Origin: Sulfurospirillum halorespirans DSM 13726
Lineage (GTDB): Bacteria; Campylobacterota; Campylobacteria; Campylobacterales; Sulfurospirillaceae
Reading direction: 5' to 3'
Length of the DNA stretch: 64,000 bases
Assembly (NCBI RefSeq): GCF_001723605.1
Contig: NZ_CP017111.1
Span: 2,914,001 to 2,978,000 of the forward strand
The position numbers were made by a program, and so were the translations under genes. Shown in pieces: positions 53,349-61,563 of this stretch (position 1 is its first letter; each line of letters starts with the position of its first letter). The notes below the pieces were generated by a model. That model saw only the letters and a program-made list of their open reading frames with translations, did not search any database and was not told the origin of the DNA.

Positions 53349-54514
53349 TCGATTCACTGACTAACGTCTCTTCCCTCAATGCGTTTGAAGCCAAACTGCT
53401 TACATGTAAAAGCCCCAAACTCTTTTTGGTCGACATCAAACAGTTCAAAAATATCAATCTGGAGTTTGGCGACGAAGGGGGAAATTTCGTATTGTGCGCG
53501 TTTTCGATGACGCTACAAAGCTTTGCAAGAGCCAAAGAGATGGAGCTTTTTCGCATACACGATGATAAATTTGCTCTTTTGCTCGACACTCCTTTTGAAC
53601 TCTCCAAGATGGAGAACCTCATCTTTGCGCTGTGCGAAGAGATGGAGCGTCTAAGCTTTGCCTATCAAAATAAAAATATCGAGGTCGAAGTTCACATCGG
53701 CATCAGTTTTGACCATTTTGAACCTTTGGAAAAAGCACAAAAAGCCCTTTTAGTCGCCAAAGCAGAAAATCAACCCTTTGTCACCTACTCCGAATTTGCC
53801 AATGTGTTGATGAGTGAAAACGAAGAAGCGATGGAAGCGATGATGAAAAGTGCGATTGAAAATGGGCAAATCGTGCTCCATTTTCAAGCGATTGTTGATC
53901 AAAATGAAGAGCCTTTTTACTACGAAGCGCTCCTTCGCTTAGCCTATCATCAAACCCTCCAATCGCCCAAACTCTTTTTAAAAATTGCCAAAGAACGCAA
54001 TCTCTACAATGCACTTTTTGAAAGCATCGCACACAAAGTGGCACAACTGTGCGACCAAACAGGGCTGCGCCTTGCACTCAACCTCTCCTCTGAAGATCTG
54101 ATCAACACCAACCATGTAAGCTTTTTGAAAACGTGTTTTGCAGAAAAATCAATCGTCCTAGAGATTCAATACGATCCAAAAACGCCTCTTGGAAATTTAA
54201 AAAAAGCGATGCGAGAACTCAAAGATGCGGGGCTGATGCTTGCGCTGGATAATGTCGATAATGTCGAGCTGATCAACGAGTTTGAAGCAGGGCTCATTGA
54301 TGTAATCAAAGTGCATGGTGATCTTATTCGAAATCTCGCACTGGGCGCATCTGCACAGCTTACATGTAAAAGCCTTGTCGTGCTAGCGCAGAGTAAAAAC
54401 ATCCAAAGTGTGGCAACACACCTTAACGCAAAAGCCATTGTTGAGGCTGCTCGTGAACTTGAATTTGATCTTTTTCAAGGCTATATCTTCGAGCAACCTC
54501 ATTCATTAGTCTAA
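53345..54514 (+). CDS. Degenerate GGDEF-EAL protein
   Basis: The 389-residue soluble protein has an N-terminal GGDEF-like domain with HDDKF where GGDEF should be, so it is unlikely to make c-di-GMP. The EAL-like C-terminal domain keeps YEALLRL and LALNLSSE but has LALDNVDN where DDFG is expected and IKVHGD for IKID, so phosphodiesterase activity is also doubtful. It may be a c-di-GMP receptor or inactive regulator. It is translationally coupled to mobA. Two palindrome copies (53400 and 54360) both encode LTCKS. Confidence 0.83.
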   Translation: MIDSLTNVSSLNAFEAKLLTCKSPKLFLVDIKQFKNINLEFGDEGGNFVLCAFSMTLQSFARAKEMELFRIHDDKFALLLDTPFELSKMENLIFALCEEMERLSFAYQNKNIEVEVHIGISFDHFEPLEKAQKALLVAKAENQPFVTYSEFANVLMSENEEAMEAMMKSAIENGQIVLHFQAIVDQNEEPFYYEALLRLAYHQTLQSPKLFLKIAKERNLYNALFESIAHKVAQLCDQTGLRLALNLSSEDLINTNHVSFLKTCFAEKSIVLEIQYDPKTPLGNLKKAMRELKDAGLMLALDNVDNVELINEFEAGLIDVIKVHGDLIRNLALGASAQLTCKSLVVLAQSKNIQSVATHLNAKAIVEAARELEFDLFQGYIFEQPHSLV

Positions 54515-54515
54515 C

Positions 54516-55646
54516 TTACTTGTCCTGCGCGTAAACCAGCGCTTCATCGATCTTAGAAAACTCTACCACCTGTAGGCCTTTATGATCTTTCATAAACGTT
54601 TGCGCACTGGTGAGGGTTTTAAAAGGAATAAACTCTTTTCCCATTGGTCCCACAACATCGCTTCCCACAACATAAAATGCTTTCATTCCATCGATCGCAT
54701 CTCCCGTGTAGTAATCACTGACCAAAATAGTAAGCTCCGCGTCTTTATGTTTCGTATAATTGCCCCATTTTGAAGGCGCGTGATAAAATTTCAACAGATC
54801 TTTTACGCCATCAAACGCATGGCTAACGGATTTGCCATTTTCACTGTAATTCATACGTGCCGCCCATTTGGGGTACTTGTAAACAAACATCCCGCATACA
54901 GGGCATTTTTCATCTTTTTCGACATGAATCGTTGTTTTATGCTCATGCGCTTCTAGACGTACAATTTCCCAAAGATACAGTGAAACCGCTTGGAGCTCTT
55001 GCTCATTCACCTCTCCACACACTTGCGTTTTTTTCAAACCAACTTTGAGCTCCGCAATGGTGTTAAACGCTTCTAGATGAATCTTCTCTTTTTCACATTT
55101 GCCATTGTAGATTTTCTCACCCATCGGGTACATACCCTTTTGCTTTTTCTTGATAAACTCATCAACATCATTGGCTAAAGAGGCTTTTGCTTTGGCAAAG
55201 GCTGCATCAAAAGTCATCACTTCACCACCGTTTTCTGTCGCAAATGCTTTGGCATCGGCTTCATTAGCAAAGGCAAGTTTACTGACCATACTCATCGTTC
55301 CAGGCACGTTAGAACCGACCACATAAAATGCACTCTTCACGTCGATGAGTTTTTCACTTTTGACATCGGTGACCACAATTTTAGAAATGTGTGATTCAAT
55401 GGCTGGGTAGTCCGCCGCAAGGCATCTGATAGAGCAGTACTGTTTTGCGGTACCATTTTTCAAGATAACCCCATGTGACGTTTTGTAGAACATTTTCAAA
55501 CTCATCCCACAAATAGGACAATACGCTTTTTCATCCCCTTTTTGAATCAACTCTGGCTCACCCGTCGCCATCTTATTGAACTCATTTGCGTGTAATCCCA
55601 ATGCGAAAACGATTGCGAAAACGATTCCCCATAGACTTTTTTGCAT
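54516..55646 (-). CDS. Exported double NosL-domain protein
   Basis: I chose ATG 55646 (MQKSLWGIVFAIVFALGLHA, a signal peptide), preceded by AAAAGGAGCAAAGG. The mature protein has two NosL-like units with CPICGM at 43-48 and CPVCGM at 248-253, each followed by an FYVVGS...G-x-M segment. NosL binds copper for nitrous oxide reductase assembly. Between them (172-230) is a segment (GEKIYNGKCEKEKIHLEAF, then VCGEV and VSLYLWE) like a class I cytochrome c that has lost its CxxCH motif. No nos genes are nearby. Periplasmic copper or redox function is inferred. Confidence 0.83.
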   Translation of the reverse strand: MQKSLWGIVFAIVFALGLHANEFNKMATGEPELIQKGDEKAYCPICGMSLKMFYKTSHGVILKNGTAKQYCSIRCLAADYPAIESHISKIVVTDVKSEKLIDVKSAFYVVGSNVPGTMSMVSKLAFANEADAKAFATENGGEVMTFDAAFAKAKASLANDVDEFIKKKQKGMYPMGEKIYNGKCEKEKIHLEAFNTIAELKVGLKKTQVCGEVNEQELQAVSLYLWEIVRLEAHEHKTTIHVEKDEKCPVCGMFVYKYPKWAARMNYSENGKSVSHAFDGVKDLLKFYHAPSKWGNYTKHKDAELTILVSDYYTGDAIDGMKAFYVVGSDVVGPMGKEFIPFKTLTSAQTFMKDHKGLQVVEFSKIDEALVYAQDK

Positions 55647-55778
55647 CCTTTGCTCCTTTTTGGAAAATTGTGTTGAGTCTATCGCCAAAGTGTTAAATTA
55701 GTGTTAAATGTCACACGTCATTGCATCATTTCTTTCTCCTTTAGATGTGTTATAATGTCCAAAAATGAAGGAGAAATG

Positions 55779-56066
55779 ATGGTTAAGCATATTGTATTTT
55801 TTAAACTGCCTGATAATTCTGAGGCGTCTAAACAAGCGGTGAAAGATCGCATTATGAGTATGCAAGGCAAACTGGATTTTGTGAAGCATCTGGAAGTTGG
55901 CATCAATTTTTGCACAGAAGAGCGAGCCTTTGATGTCGCCCTCATCAGTGATTTTGAGACCAAAGAGGATTTGCAAACCTACGCAACGCATCCGATTCAT
56001 GTCGAAGTGGTGAATTTCATCAAATCACTGAATGCCGTCTCTAAAGTGGTCGATTACGAGTACTAA
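55779..56066 (+). CDS. Dabb-domain (stress-responsive alpha-beta barrel) protein
   Basis: ATG 55779 (MVKHIVFFKLPDNSEASKQA) is best spaced from AAGGAG; an in-frame ATG at 55776 is closer, and the upstream frame is not used. The 95-residue protein has the Dabb pattern: KHIVFFKL, then MQGKLDFVKHLEVGIN, FDVALISDFETKEDLQTYAT, and HPIHVEVVNFI. Dabb proteins form small dimeric barrels; the function here is unknown. It is convergent with the transporter gene and overlaps it by 26 bases. Confidence 0.9.
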   Translation: MVKHIVFFKLPDNSEASKQAVKDRIMSMQGKLDFVKHLEVGINFCTEERAFDVALISDFETKEDLQTYATHPIHVEVVNFIKSLNAVSKVVDYEY

Positions 56067-56946
56067 TCTTTGAAAGCAACCCGTTAAAAAAAGGGAGGGA
56101 AGAGAGTATCGAACCAAGGACGATCAGGGCACACGCGAGCCAAATTGCGCTGTTGGGAGCTGATCGTCCAAAAAGCACTAACAAGAGTGTTGAAAGAAGC
56201 GGTGTCGCATACGAGAGCGAGCCAATTAACTTAATGTCACCTTGTTTCATCCCATAATCCCAGACAAAAAAAGCCACCCCAACGGGACCGAGTCCCAACC
56301 CAATTGCCGCGATACACTCTTCCAAAGTAGGCATATACGTCTGCTCAAACACCAAATGCGCACACAAGGAAAGCAGTGCACTCGCACCACAAAATCCTCC
56401 AACGCTGAGGGTAGGAATGGAACCAAAATAGCGTGAAAGCACCGAATAACTGCTCCAAATAAACGCACACAAAAGCGCGTACATGTAACCGTGCGTATAC
56501 TGAGAAGCAAAAGCGATCTCTTTGCCAAATCCTAAAAGAGCTAAAGCTCCCATAAACCCTAAAAGGGCTCCTACGATATGAAACCATCGTAGTTTTTCAT
56601 GGGGAAGAAAGCTGCTCAAAAGCACAATCAGCAAAGGCCAGAGGTAATTAATCAGATTGGCTTCCAAAGCGGGAGCACTTTTAAGCGCTAAAAAGTAAAA
56701 AAAGTGGTAACCAAAAAGACCGTAAATGCCGACCAACCAGACTTTCCACGGCAATCTCAGATGAATCATAATGCCTTTACCCTCTTTGATCCACAATCCA
56801 AGCCCAATCATAAATGCCACACTAAATGCCATAAACGTCAGCTGAAACGGGGGAATTTTTTGGGTAAAAACGGTAAAAAGTGCCAACGTTGCCCACAGCA
56901 AAATGGCACTAAGCCCTGCAATATTTCCTTTTTGTATACGATTCAT
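56041..56946 (-). CDS. EamA/DMT-family transporter
   Basis: The 301-residue membrane protein has about ten membrane segments in two EamA halves (IAGLSAILLWATLALFTVFT and YALLCAFIWSSYSVLSRYFG), typical of the drug/metabolite transporter superfamily. It probably exports or imports a small organic molecule, perhaps an amino acid. It is transcribed alone and convergent with the Dabb gene. Palindrome-like GTACATGTAA occurs at 56480 in one of its membrane segments. Confidence 0.88.
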   Translation of the reverse strand: MNRIQKGNIAGLSAILLWATLALFTVFTQKIPPFQLTFMAFSVAFMIGLGLWIKEGKGIMIHLRLPWKVWLVGIYGLFGYHFFYFLALKSAPALEANLINYLWPLLIVLLSSFLPHEKLRWFHIVGALLGFMGALALLGFGKEIAFASQYTHGYMYALLCAFIWSSYSVLSRYFGSIPTLSVGGFCGASALLSLCAHLVFEQTYMPTLEECIAAIGLGLGPVGVAFFVWDYGMKQGDIKLIGSLSYATPLLSTLLLVLFGRSAPNSAIWLACALIVLGSILSSLPFFNGLLSKISTRNRPL

Positions 56947-56996
56947 TTTATATCCACCATTATTGCGTTATAATTTTATCTTTTGAAAGGTAACGC

Positions 56997-58043
56997 GTGA
57001 AAAAAATATTTTTGTGTGCTATTCTAGCACAAATTCCTTGGGTACTCTTGGCAGGTGAGCTCACTGTTCTTGAGGAGCAAGCCAAACGTGGCGATGCGAA
57101 GGCTGCGTATGAGTTAGCCAAACAATACGAGGCACAACACAATAATGAACGTTCATTATACTGGTACAAACAAGCGGCGATTTTAAGTTTTGAAGCCAAA
57201 ACTTCCCAAAATAAAGAGTTAGAAAACAGCATCGCGCAACAGCATCAAAAAGCAGAACGCACGGAAGCCATCTACGGCTCTTTCTTAACACCGTATGACG
57301 ATGACGAAGAGACACAAAGTTCAGTACGCCAAATGGTGACCAAAACATTTGACATAGCGCCTTATAAGATGAACTATCTTCTACCCATCACCTATGACAC
57401 CGTCGATCACGCAAACAGAGACAATCAAGAGACTAAATTCCAAGTCAGTTTTCAAAAAGGCTTGAGTGATAATCTTTTGGGACTCAACGAGAGCTTTGTG
57501 GTTGCGTATACCCAAACCTCATGGTGGCAAACGGCGTCGGATTCATCTCCGTTTCGCGAGAGCAATTATGAGCCAGAGCTTTTTATGATTATGCCTCACT
57601 TTGATACCGATAGTTTTATCAAAGCCTATCAATTGGGTATTGTGCATCAATCCAACGGACAAGGTGGCGATAAATCGCGCTCATGGAACAGAGTCTATGC
57701 TAAAGCCTTTTTCCAAGCAGGCGGACTTGTTATTTCACCTCGTGTCTGGTACCGTTTACCTGAGGATGAAGCAAGTGATGATAATCCCGACATTGATGAC
57801 TATTTAGGGTATGGAGATTTGGAGCTGATCTATCCGTGGAAAAAACAGACCTTTAAAGTATTGGTGCGCAACAATATGCGTTCAGAAGAGAACAAAGGTG
57901 CTGTGCAATTTGACTGGACATTCCCAATGTGGGCAGAGAATTTATTTGGATACATTCAACTCTATAGCGGCTATTCAGAAAGTTTGATTGATTATAATAA
58001 ACGAACCGATCGTATCGGCATAGGTTTTGCGCTTTCACGTTAA
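56997..58043 (+). CDS. pldA: Outer-membrane phospholipase A with an N-terminal Sel1/TPR-like segment
   Basis: The 348-residue protein starts at GTG, preceded by GAAAGG, and has a signal peptide (about 1-20). Residues 22-70 form a Sel1-like helical repeat (EEQAKRGDAKAAYELAKQY). The rest is the OMPLA beta-barrel with GIVHQSNGQGGDKSRSWNR. This gives the catalytic His217, Ser219 and Asn231, and YTQTSWWQ precedes it. It hydrolyses outer-membrane phospholipids, usually after membrane damage. The helical insert before the barrel is uncommon. Confidence 0.92.
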   Translation: MKKIFLCAILAQIPWVLLAGELTVLEEQAKRGDAKAAYELAKQYEAQHNNERSLYWYKQAAILSFEAKTSQNKELENSIAQQHQKAERTEAIYGSFLTPYDDDEETQSSVRQMVTKTFDIAPYKMNYLLPITYDTVDHANRDNQETKFQVSFQKGLSDNLLGLNESFVVAYTQTSWWQTASDSSPFRESNYEPELFMIMPHFDTDSFIKAYQLGIVHQSNGQGGDKSRSWNRVYAKAFFQAGGLVISPRVWYRLPEDEASDDNPDIDDYLGYGDLELIYPWKKQTFKVLVRNNMRSEENKGAVQFDWTFPMWAENLFGYIQLYSGYSESLIDYNKRTDRIGIGFALSR

Positions 58044-58057
58044 GCAGAGGTAAAAGG

Positions 58058-58095
58058 GTAAAGAAACCCATGCCAAGAGCGTGGGGATTCTTTAC
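58058..58095. terminator. Long hairpin between pldA and the RRM gene
   Basis: GTAAAGAA (58058-58065) pairs with TTCTTTAC (58088-58095), and CCCATGC pairs with GCGTGGG inside (one G-T pair), giving about 15 paired positions with a small internal loop. It lies between two convergent genes. The right arm overlaps palindrome copy 58092. Confidence 0.75.
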
Positions 58096-58101
58096 ATGTA
58101 A
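58092..58101. repeat. TTACATGTAA palindrome before the 3' end of the RRM gene
   Basis: A perfect copy forms part of the right arm of the pldA/RRM terminator and ends three bases from the RRM gene's stop codon. Confidence 0.95.
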
Positions 58102-58104
58102 CGC

Positions 58105-58383
58105 CTAGTTAAAATCTCTTGGAGATCTTCTTGGGCGCTCTTCACGAGGTCTGGCTTCATTCACTTTTAAAGTTCTTCCACCGATCTCTTTCTCGTTTGT
58201 CGCTTCAATTGCAGCTAACGCTTCTGAATCATTTGGCATTTCAACAAAACCGAAACCTTTAGATCGTCCAGTCTCTCTATCACTGATGATTCTTGCACTT
58301 GATACTTCACCATACGCTGAGAACATCTCTTTAAGTTGATCTCCCGTCATCTCATACTTTACATTGCCCACGTAAATATTCAT
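58105..58383 (-). CDS. RRM-type RNA-binding protein
   Basis: The start ATG 58383 (MNIYVGNVKYEM) is ten bases from GAGGAG; the in-frame ATG at 58392 would be only one base away. The 92-residue protein is a single RRM with RNP2 NIYVGNV and RNP1 KGFGFVEM, and a short basic tail (RPREERPRRSPRDFN) that may add RNA affinity. Bacterial RRM proteins of this type are common in cyanobacteria and Campylobacterota and often respond to cold. Its partner RNAs are unknown. Confidence 0.93.
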   Translation of the reverse strand: MNIYVGNVKYEMTGDQLKEMFSAYGEVSSARIISDRETGRSKGFGFVEMPNDSEALAAIEATNEKEIGGRTLKVNEARPREERPRRSPRDFN

Positions 58384-58582
58384 CTTGACCATACTCCTCA
58401 TTTTTGAACCACCCGCGTTACCTTTTGCCCGTAACTACGTTAATTTCAAGGTAACTTGAATGACTTTTCATAATCATTGTAGCATAAAATCAAGATTTCT
58501 AGTCTGCAAGTGGGCTGTTTTTCTGAATAATGAGAAAAAATGACACACTCTTATCACACGTGGGACTTAAGAGAAATGGTGT

Positions 58583-58675
58583 TATAATAGATTTGACTTC
58601 TTTTCCAAGCAGCAGGGCAGATTCAATCGCCTAAGTGCCGAAGAGAAGAAACCAAGAAAAACCAAAGAGGGGCGG
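58583..58675 (+). promoter_or_regulatory. moaC promoter and structured 5' leader
   Basis: TG-T-TATAAT (58580-58588) is a perfect extended -10, placing the start near 58594 and giving a leader of about 80 bases. Within it CTTCTTTTC (58597-58605) pairs with GAAGAGAAG (58640-58648) over 9 bp. The enclosed GGCA (58616-58619) can pair either with TGCC (58636-58639) or, as GGC, with GCC (58629-58631). CGCC (58628-58631) could also pair with the GGCG just before the ATG. I could not match it to a named riboswitch. The upstream gap (58384-58582) contains no gene. Confidence 0.5.
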
Positions 58676-59155
58676 ATGAAACTCACCCATTTAGATGAAA
58701 AAGATAGACCAAAGATGGTCGATGTTAGCGATAAAGTTGAGAGTTTTAGGGTTGCGATTGCTAGTGGCATGATCACGATGAGTCAAGTTGCGTTTGATAT
58801 GATTATCTCTCAGCAAACCAAAAAAGGACCCGTCCTTCAAACCGCGGTTATCGCAGCGATTTTGGGAACAAAACGCACCAGTGATCTTATCCCTATGTGT
58901 CACCCTTTGATGCTCACTTCCGTGAATTGTGACGTGGAAGAGCTTCCAGAGCTTCCTGGATTTAAACTCACTGTTACCGCAAAACTCAAAGGGCAAACGG
59001 GCGTGGAGATGGAAGCGCTAACGGGGGTGAGCATTGGGCTTTTAACCATTTACGATATGTCCAAAGCTATCGATAAATCGATGGTCATCAGCGACATTCA
59101 ACTCGAATCTAAAAGTGGAGGCAAAAGTGGAAACTACACCCGAACTTCAGCTTGA
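58676..59155 (+). CDS. moaC: Cyclic pyranopterin monophosphate synthase
   Basis: MoaC makes cyclic pyranopterin monophosphate with MoaA in molybdenum-cofactor synthesis. The 159-residue protein has [35 protein letters not shown] (the conserved His and Cys region) and [20 protein letters not shown], all family signatures, and ends [14 protein letters not shown]. It is followed by an overlapping DUF493 gene. With mobA and TorD it fits a genome rich in molybdoenzymes. Confidence 0.97.
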   Translation: MKLTHLDEKDRPKMVDVSDKVESFRVAIASGMITMSQVAFDMIISQQTKKGPVLQTAVIAAILGTKRTSDLIPMCHPLMLTSVNCDVEELPELPGFKLTVTAKLKGQTGVEMEALTGVSIGLLTIYDMSKAIDKSMVISDIQLESKSGGKSGNYTRTSA

Positions 59156-59384
59156 TTACCCATGTCATTGGGAGTACAAGCTCGTCCTTAGCGTCGAGCA
59201 CAACGTCACCACCTTAGTTCAGGAGATCTTAGAAGAGCGCATTCATGAGGTTCGCAAATCGCAAAACAGCACGAAAGGCAACTACGCAAGTTATACCCTG
59301 CGCGTTCTTGTTCACAATGCGGACGATCGTAAAATGCTTTTTCACCTGCTGAAAAGTCACCAACACATAAAATTTGTACTGTAA
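59127..59384 (+). CDS. YbeD/DUF493 family protein
   Basis: The start is GTG 59127, five bases after GGAGG, inside the end of moaC (29-base overlap). The 85-residue product has [20 protein letters not shown] and [20 protein letters not shown], the ferredoxin-like DUF493 fold with similarity to regulatory ACT domains. YbeD is linked to lipoylation or protein regulation in E. coli, but its function is not settled. The overlap makes it translationally coupled to moaC. Confidence 0.82.
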   Translation: METTPELQLDYPCHWEYKLVLSVEHNVTTLVQEILEERIHEVRKSQNSTKGNYASYTLRVLVHNADDRKMLFHLLKSHQHIKFVL

Positions 59385-59397
59385 AAGAGGTCACACC

Positions 59398-60651
59398 ATG
59401 GAATCTACCTATACTATTTTTCTAGCCACACTCAAAGAGAATAAAGGCAATGCGGATCTGTTAAAACTGATCAGTGAGCTTAGCTTTGAACTCTCACGTA
59501 AAAAAGTGCAACGTCTCAAAGATGAAGCCAACATTCACAACCGTATCGGCGAGCTTTTTGAGCTTTTCTGCAAAGCACTGCACGATGAAGGGCTCAAATC
59601 TCCTCGTGCCATTAGTGCCGTGATCGATGGTCTTTTAAAAGCGATCAGCCATGAAAAAGAGGCATTTTTATACAAATCCATCTACGAAAAAGAGCAGTTA
59701 GAGAAGAGCATTTTTGCTCAAAAACAGCAAATTAGATTCGCCGTTGCGGAAGCATTTTGTGTTCTTGAAGCGCATATTTCTCATATGCAACCCGAAACGC
59801 AGGAGAGTGCGTTAACCGCCCTGCACGATGCAAAACTGCGCGGAATTGAGATGCTAGGTATTCTCAAAGAGACTACCCAAGAAGCACTGCTGACAACCCT
59901 TGAAAATGGCACAGACATCGCTGATACGATTCATGAGATCACCAAAAACCTCAGCTTTCAAACCATCGCCGAGGGCGATCTGACCAAACAGCGCATTATT
60001 GATATTTCCAATACGATTATTACAGCAAGTGTCGACATCGCCGATGAAGATCAAGGACATGCGAAAGATATTTTAGATGGCGCGATCAACGGTGTGCGCG
60101 AAGGTATTACCAAAGCGATCGATAAATTTAAAAATGATCTCAAATATGCGCCAACTGAGTCCATGGAAGGGCTTTTAGAGACCGATCTTTCGGAGCTTCG
60201 CAAAGAGCTTTTGCGTATGGACGAGCAGTTTATAACCCTCTTGGAAGTCACCGCTTCGCACAGTGAGGGCATTTCTGCAAGTCTCATCAAAGAGATGATC
60301 AAAGAGATGAACAGCTCAACCGCTAAAATAAAACGTGCTGCCAACGATGCCAAAGAGGTCATTAGCGAGCGCATTGAACAGCTTAAAGCAGAGGCGTCTG
60401 TTTTTGAAAAAACCTTTAAAGACAAGGCTGAGAAGAAACTTGAATCGCTTAAAAAAGATGTAAATAACTTTGAGAAAAAGGCATCGGAAAAAGTCGAATC
60501 GTTCAAACAATTTGAGTTTGAAAATGAGACCGCCAAACAGATGGCACAGGATGCGAAAAAGCTAGGATTTCGTGCATGGGAAGTGGCAAAAAACATGATG
60601 GATGGCGCAGTGAAAGGGGCAAAAGAGGCTCTTAGAAAAGACGAAAAATAA
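59398..60651 (+). CDS. Long helical/coiled-coil protein of unknown function
   Basis: The ATG at 59398 (MESTYTIFLATLKEN) fits best; the frame reads from 59374 without a good ribosome-binding site. The 417-residue protein is almost entirely helical. An N-terminal region (1-130) precedes TALHDAKLRGIEMLGILKET. The final 130 residues are a Lys/Glu-rich coiled coil (FKDKAEKKLESLKKDVNNFE and onward), with apolipoprotein-like amphipathic repeats. No membrane segment or signal peptide is seen. It may be a structural or membrane-associating cytoplasmic protein. I do not recognise a functional family. Confidence 0.75.
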   Translation: MESTYTIFLATLKENKGNADLLKLISELSFELSRKKVQRLKDEANIHNRIGELFELFCKALHDEGLKSPRAISAVIDGLLKAISHEKEAFLYKSIYEKEQLEKSIFAQKQQIRFAVAEAFCVLEAHISHMQPETQESALTALHDAKLRGIEMLGILKETTQEALLTTLENGTDIADTIHEITKNLSFQTIAEGDLTKQRIIDISNTIITASVDIADEDQGHAKDILDGAINGVREGITKAIDKFKNDLKYAPTESMEGLLETDLSELRKELLRMDEQFITLLEVTASHSEGISASLIKEMIKEMNSSTAKIKRAANDAKEVISERIEQLKAEASVFEKTFKDKAEKKLESLKKDVNNFEKKASEKVESFKQFEFENETAKQMAQDAKKLGFRAWEVAKNMMDGAVKGAKEALRKDEK

Positions 60652-60664
60652 CGCTTTAAACCTT

Positions 60665-60694
60665 TTACATGTAAGGATTTTTCCTTACATGTAA
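60665..60694. terminator. Second bidirectional terminator made of two facing TTACATGTAA palindromes
   Basis: Palindromes at 60665-60674 and 60685-60694 flank GGATTTTTCC. TTTACATGTAAGG and CCTTACATGTAAA again form one long hairpin between convergent genes (the coiled-coil gene and the DUF4405 gene). The arrangement is almost identical to 25884-25913. Confidence 0.8.
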
Positions 60695-60703
60695 AGCCTC
60701 ACA

Positions 60704-61213
60704 CTACGGCGCTTTTGGCGCTGAAAATACAATATTTAAAACCTCATCATTACTTTTTTCATTCGCTTTGGCAATTTCTGAAACAGACTGTTTGTGTGAT
60801 GCTAATATCTGATTGTCGGCTAATTTTTTAACCACCATATCTTCATCCAAATCCACAAATGCCGCTACTTTTGAAATCGGCGCATTGAGCATCGCACTAA
60901 AAAGTTGATTTTTAGGGGAGATGCTTTTGGCTTGCGGATTGATCAATGGTAGAATGATAAATGCTGCGGTGACGAGAAGCGCAAAAGCAGCTGACACAAA
61001 GGTGGAGCGTTTTTTGAAGTAGGAGAGAAACCCGCTCCAATTTTTGAACAAATGCAAACATCCAACAAGTGCAAAAGCAAACCCTAACCAAATATGCAAC
61101 GACTGGATGGAAAACATACGAATTTTAAAATACATCAAAACACCGGTAATGGAAACAACCACAAATACGACGGTTAATAATGCACTCAACACATTTCGAG
61201 GGATTACCTTCAT
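60704..61213 (-). CDS. DUF4405 membrane protein
   Basis: The 169-residue protein has three hydrophobic segments (about 9-30, 40-57 and 74-92) and the DUF4405 pattern VVSITGVLMYFKI, then QSLHIWLGFAFALVGCLHLF, whose histidines resemble membrane heme ligands. The C-terminal 75 residues (KVAAFVDLDEDMVVKKLADN) form a small soluble domain. These proteins are thought to be membrane electron-transfer or heme proteins. No partner is adjacent. Confidence 0.8.
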   Translation of the reverse strand: MKVIPRNVLSALLTVVFVVVSITGVLMYFKIRMFSIQSLHIWLGFAFALVGCLHLFKNWSGFLSYFKKRSTFVSAAFALLVTAAFIILPLINPQAKSISPKNQLFSAMLNAPISKVAAFVDLDEDMVVKKLADNQILASHKQSVSEIAKANEKSNDEVLNIVFSAPKAP

Positions 61214-61266
61214 CTTTAACTCCTTGGAGTGGAATTATAGATGATTTATATTAATCCTTTGTTAAT

Positions 61267-61515
61267 TCATTCAATGCCAACCGAGTGCATAAACATCACT
61301 TTATCGGCGACTAATTTGACTTTGATGTAGTGTTTTTCATCGCCCCACGTACAATCACTCACGCCTGCCATCGCATCGCAATTGGTCGCTTTGCCCAAAA
61401 GATCGGTTACTTGCGTGTAGCTCATGCCCACTTGAATCTTGTCATAATTCTCTTTGCTTACCTTGGTACATCCTGTAAAGATAAGCAACGCTAAGGCTAT
61501 CATGATATATCGCAT
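61267..61515 (-). CDS. Small lipoprotein, BamE/SmpA-like fold
   Basis: The ATG at 61515 (MRYIMIALALLIFTGCTK) follows AAGGAG by five bases; a GTG six bases upstream is less likely. The signal has the lipobox IFTGC, so the mature protein is lipidated. The short domain has YDKIQVGMSYTQVTDLLGK and two Cys (NCDAMAGVSDCTWG) that could form a disulfide, a pattern shared with BamE/SmpA-like and DUF3862 proteins. The 82-residue product is likely periplasmic, membrane-anchored. Function unknown. Confidence 0.78.
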   Translation of the reverse strand: MRYIMIALALLIFTGCTKVSKENYDKIQVGMSYTQVTDLLGKATNCDAMAGVSDCTWGDEKHYIKVKLVADKVMFMHSVGIE

Positions 61516-61563
61516 GCGCACTCCTTGATTCGATCTTACGTTAGACTATCATATTTTTTCTTT

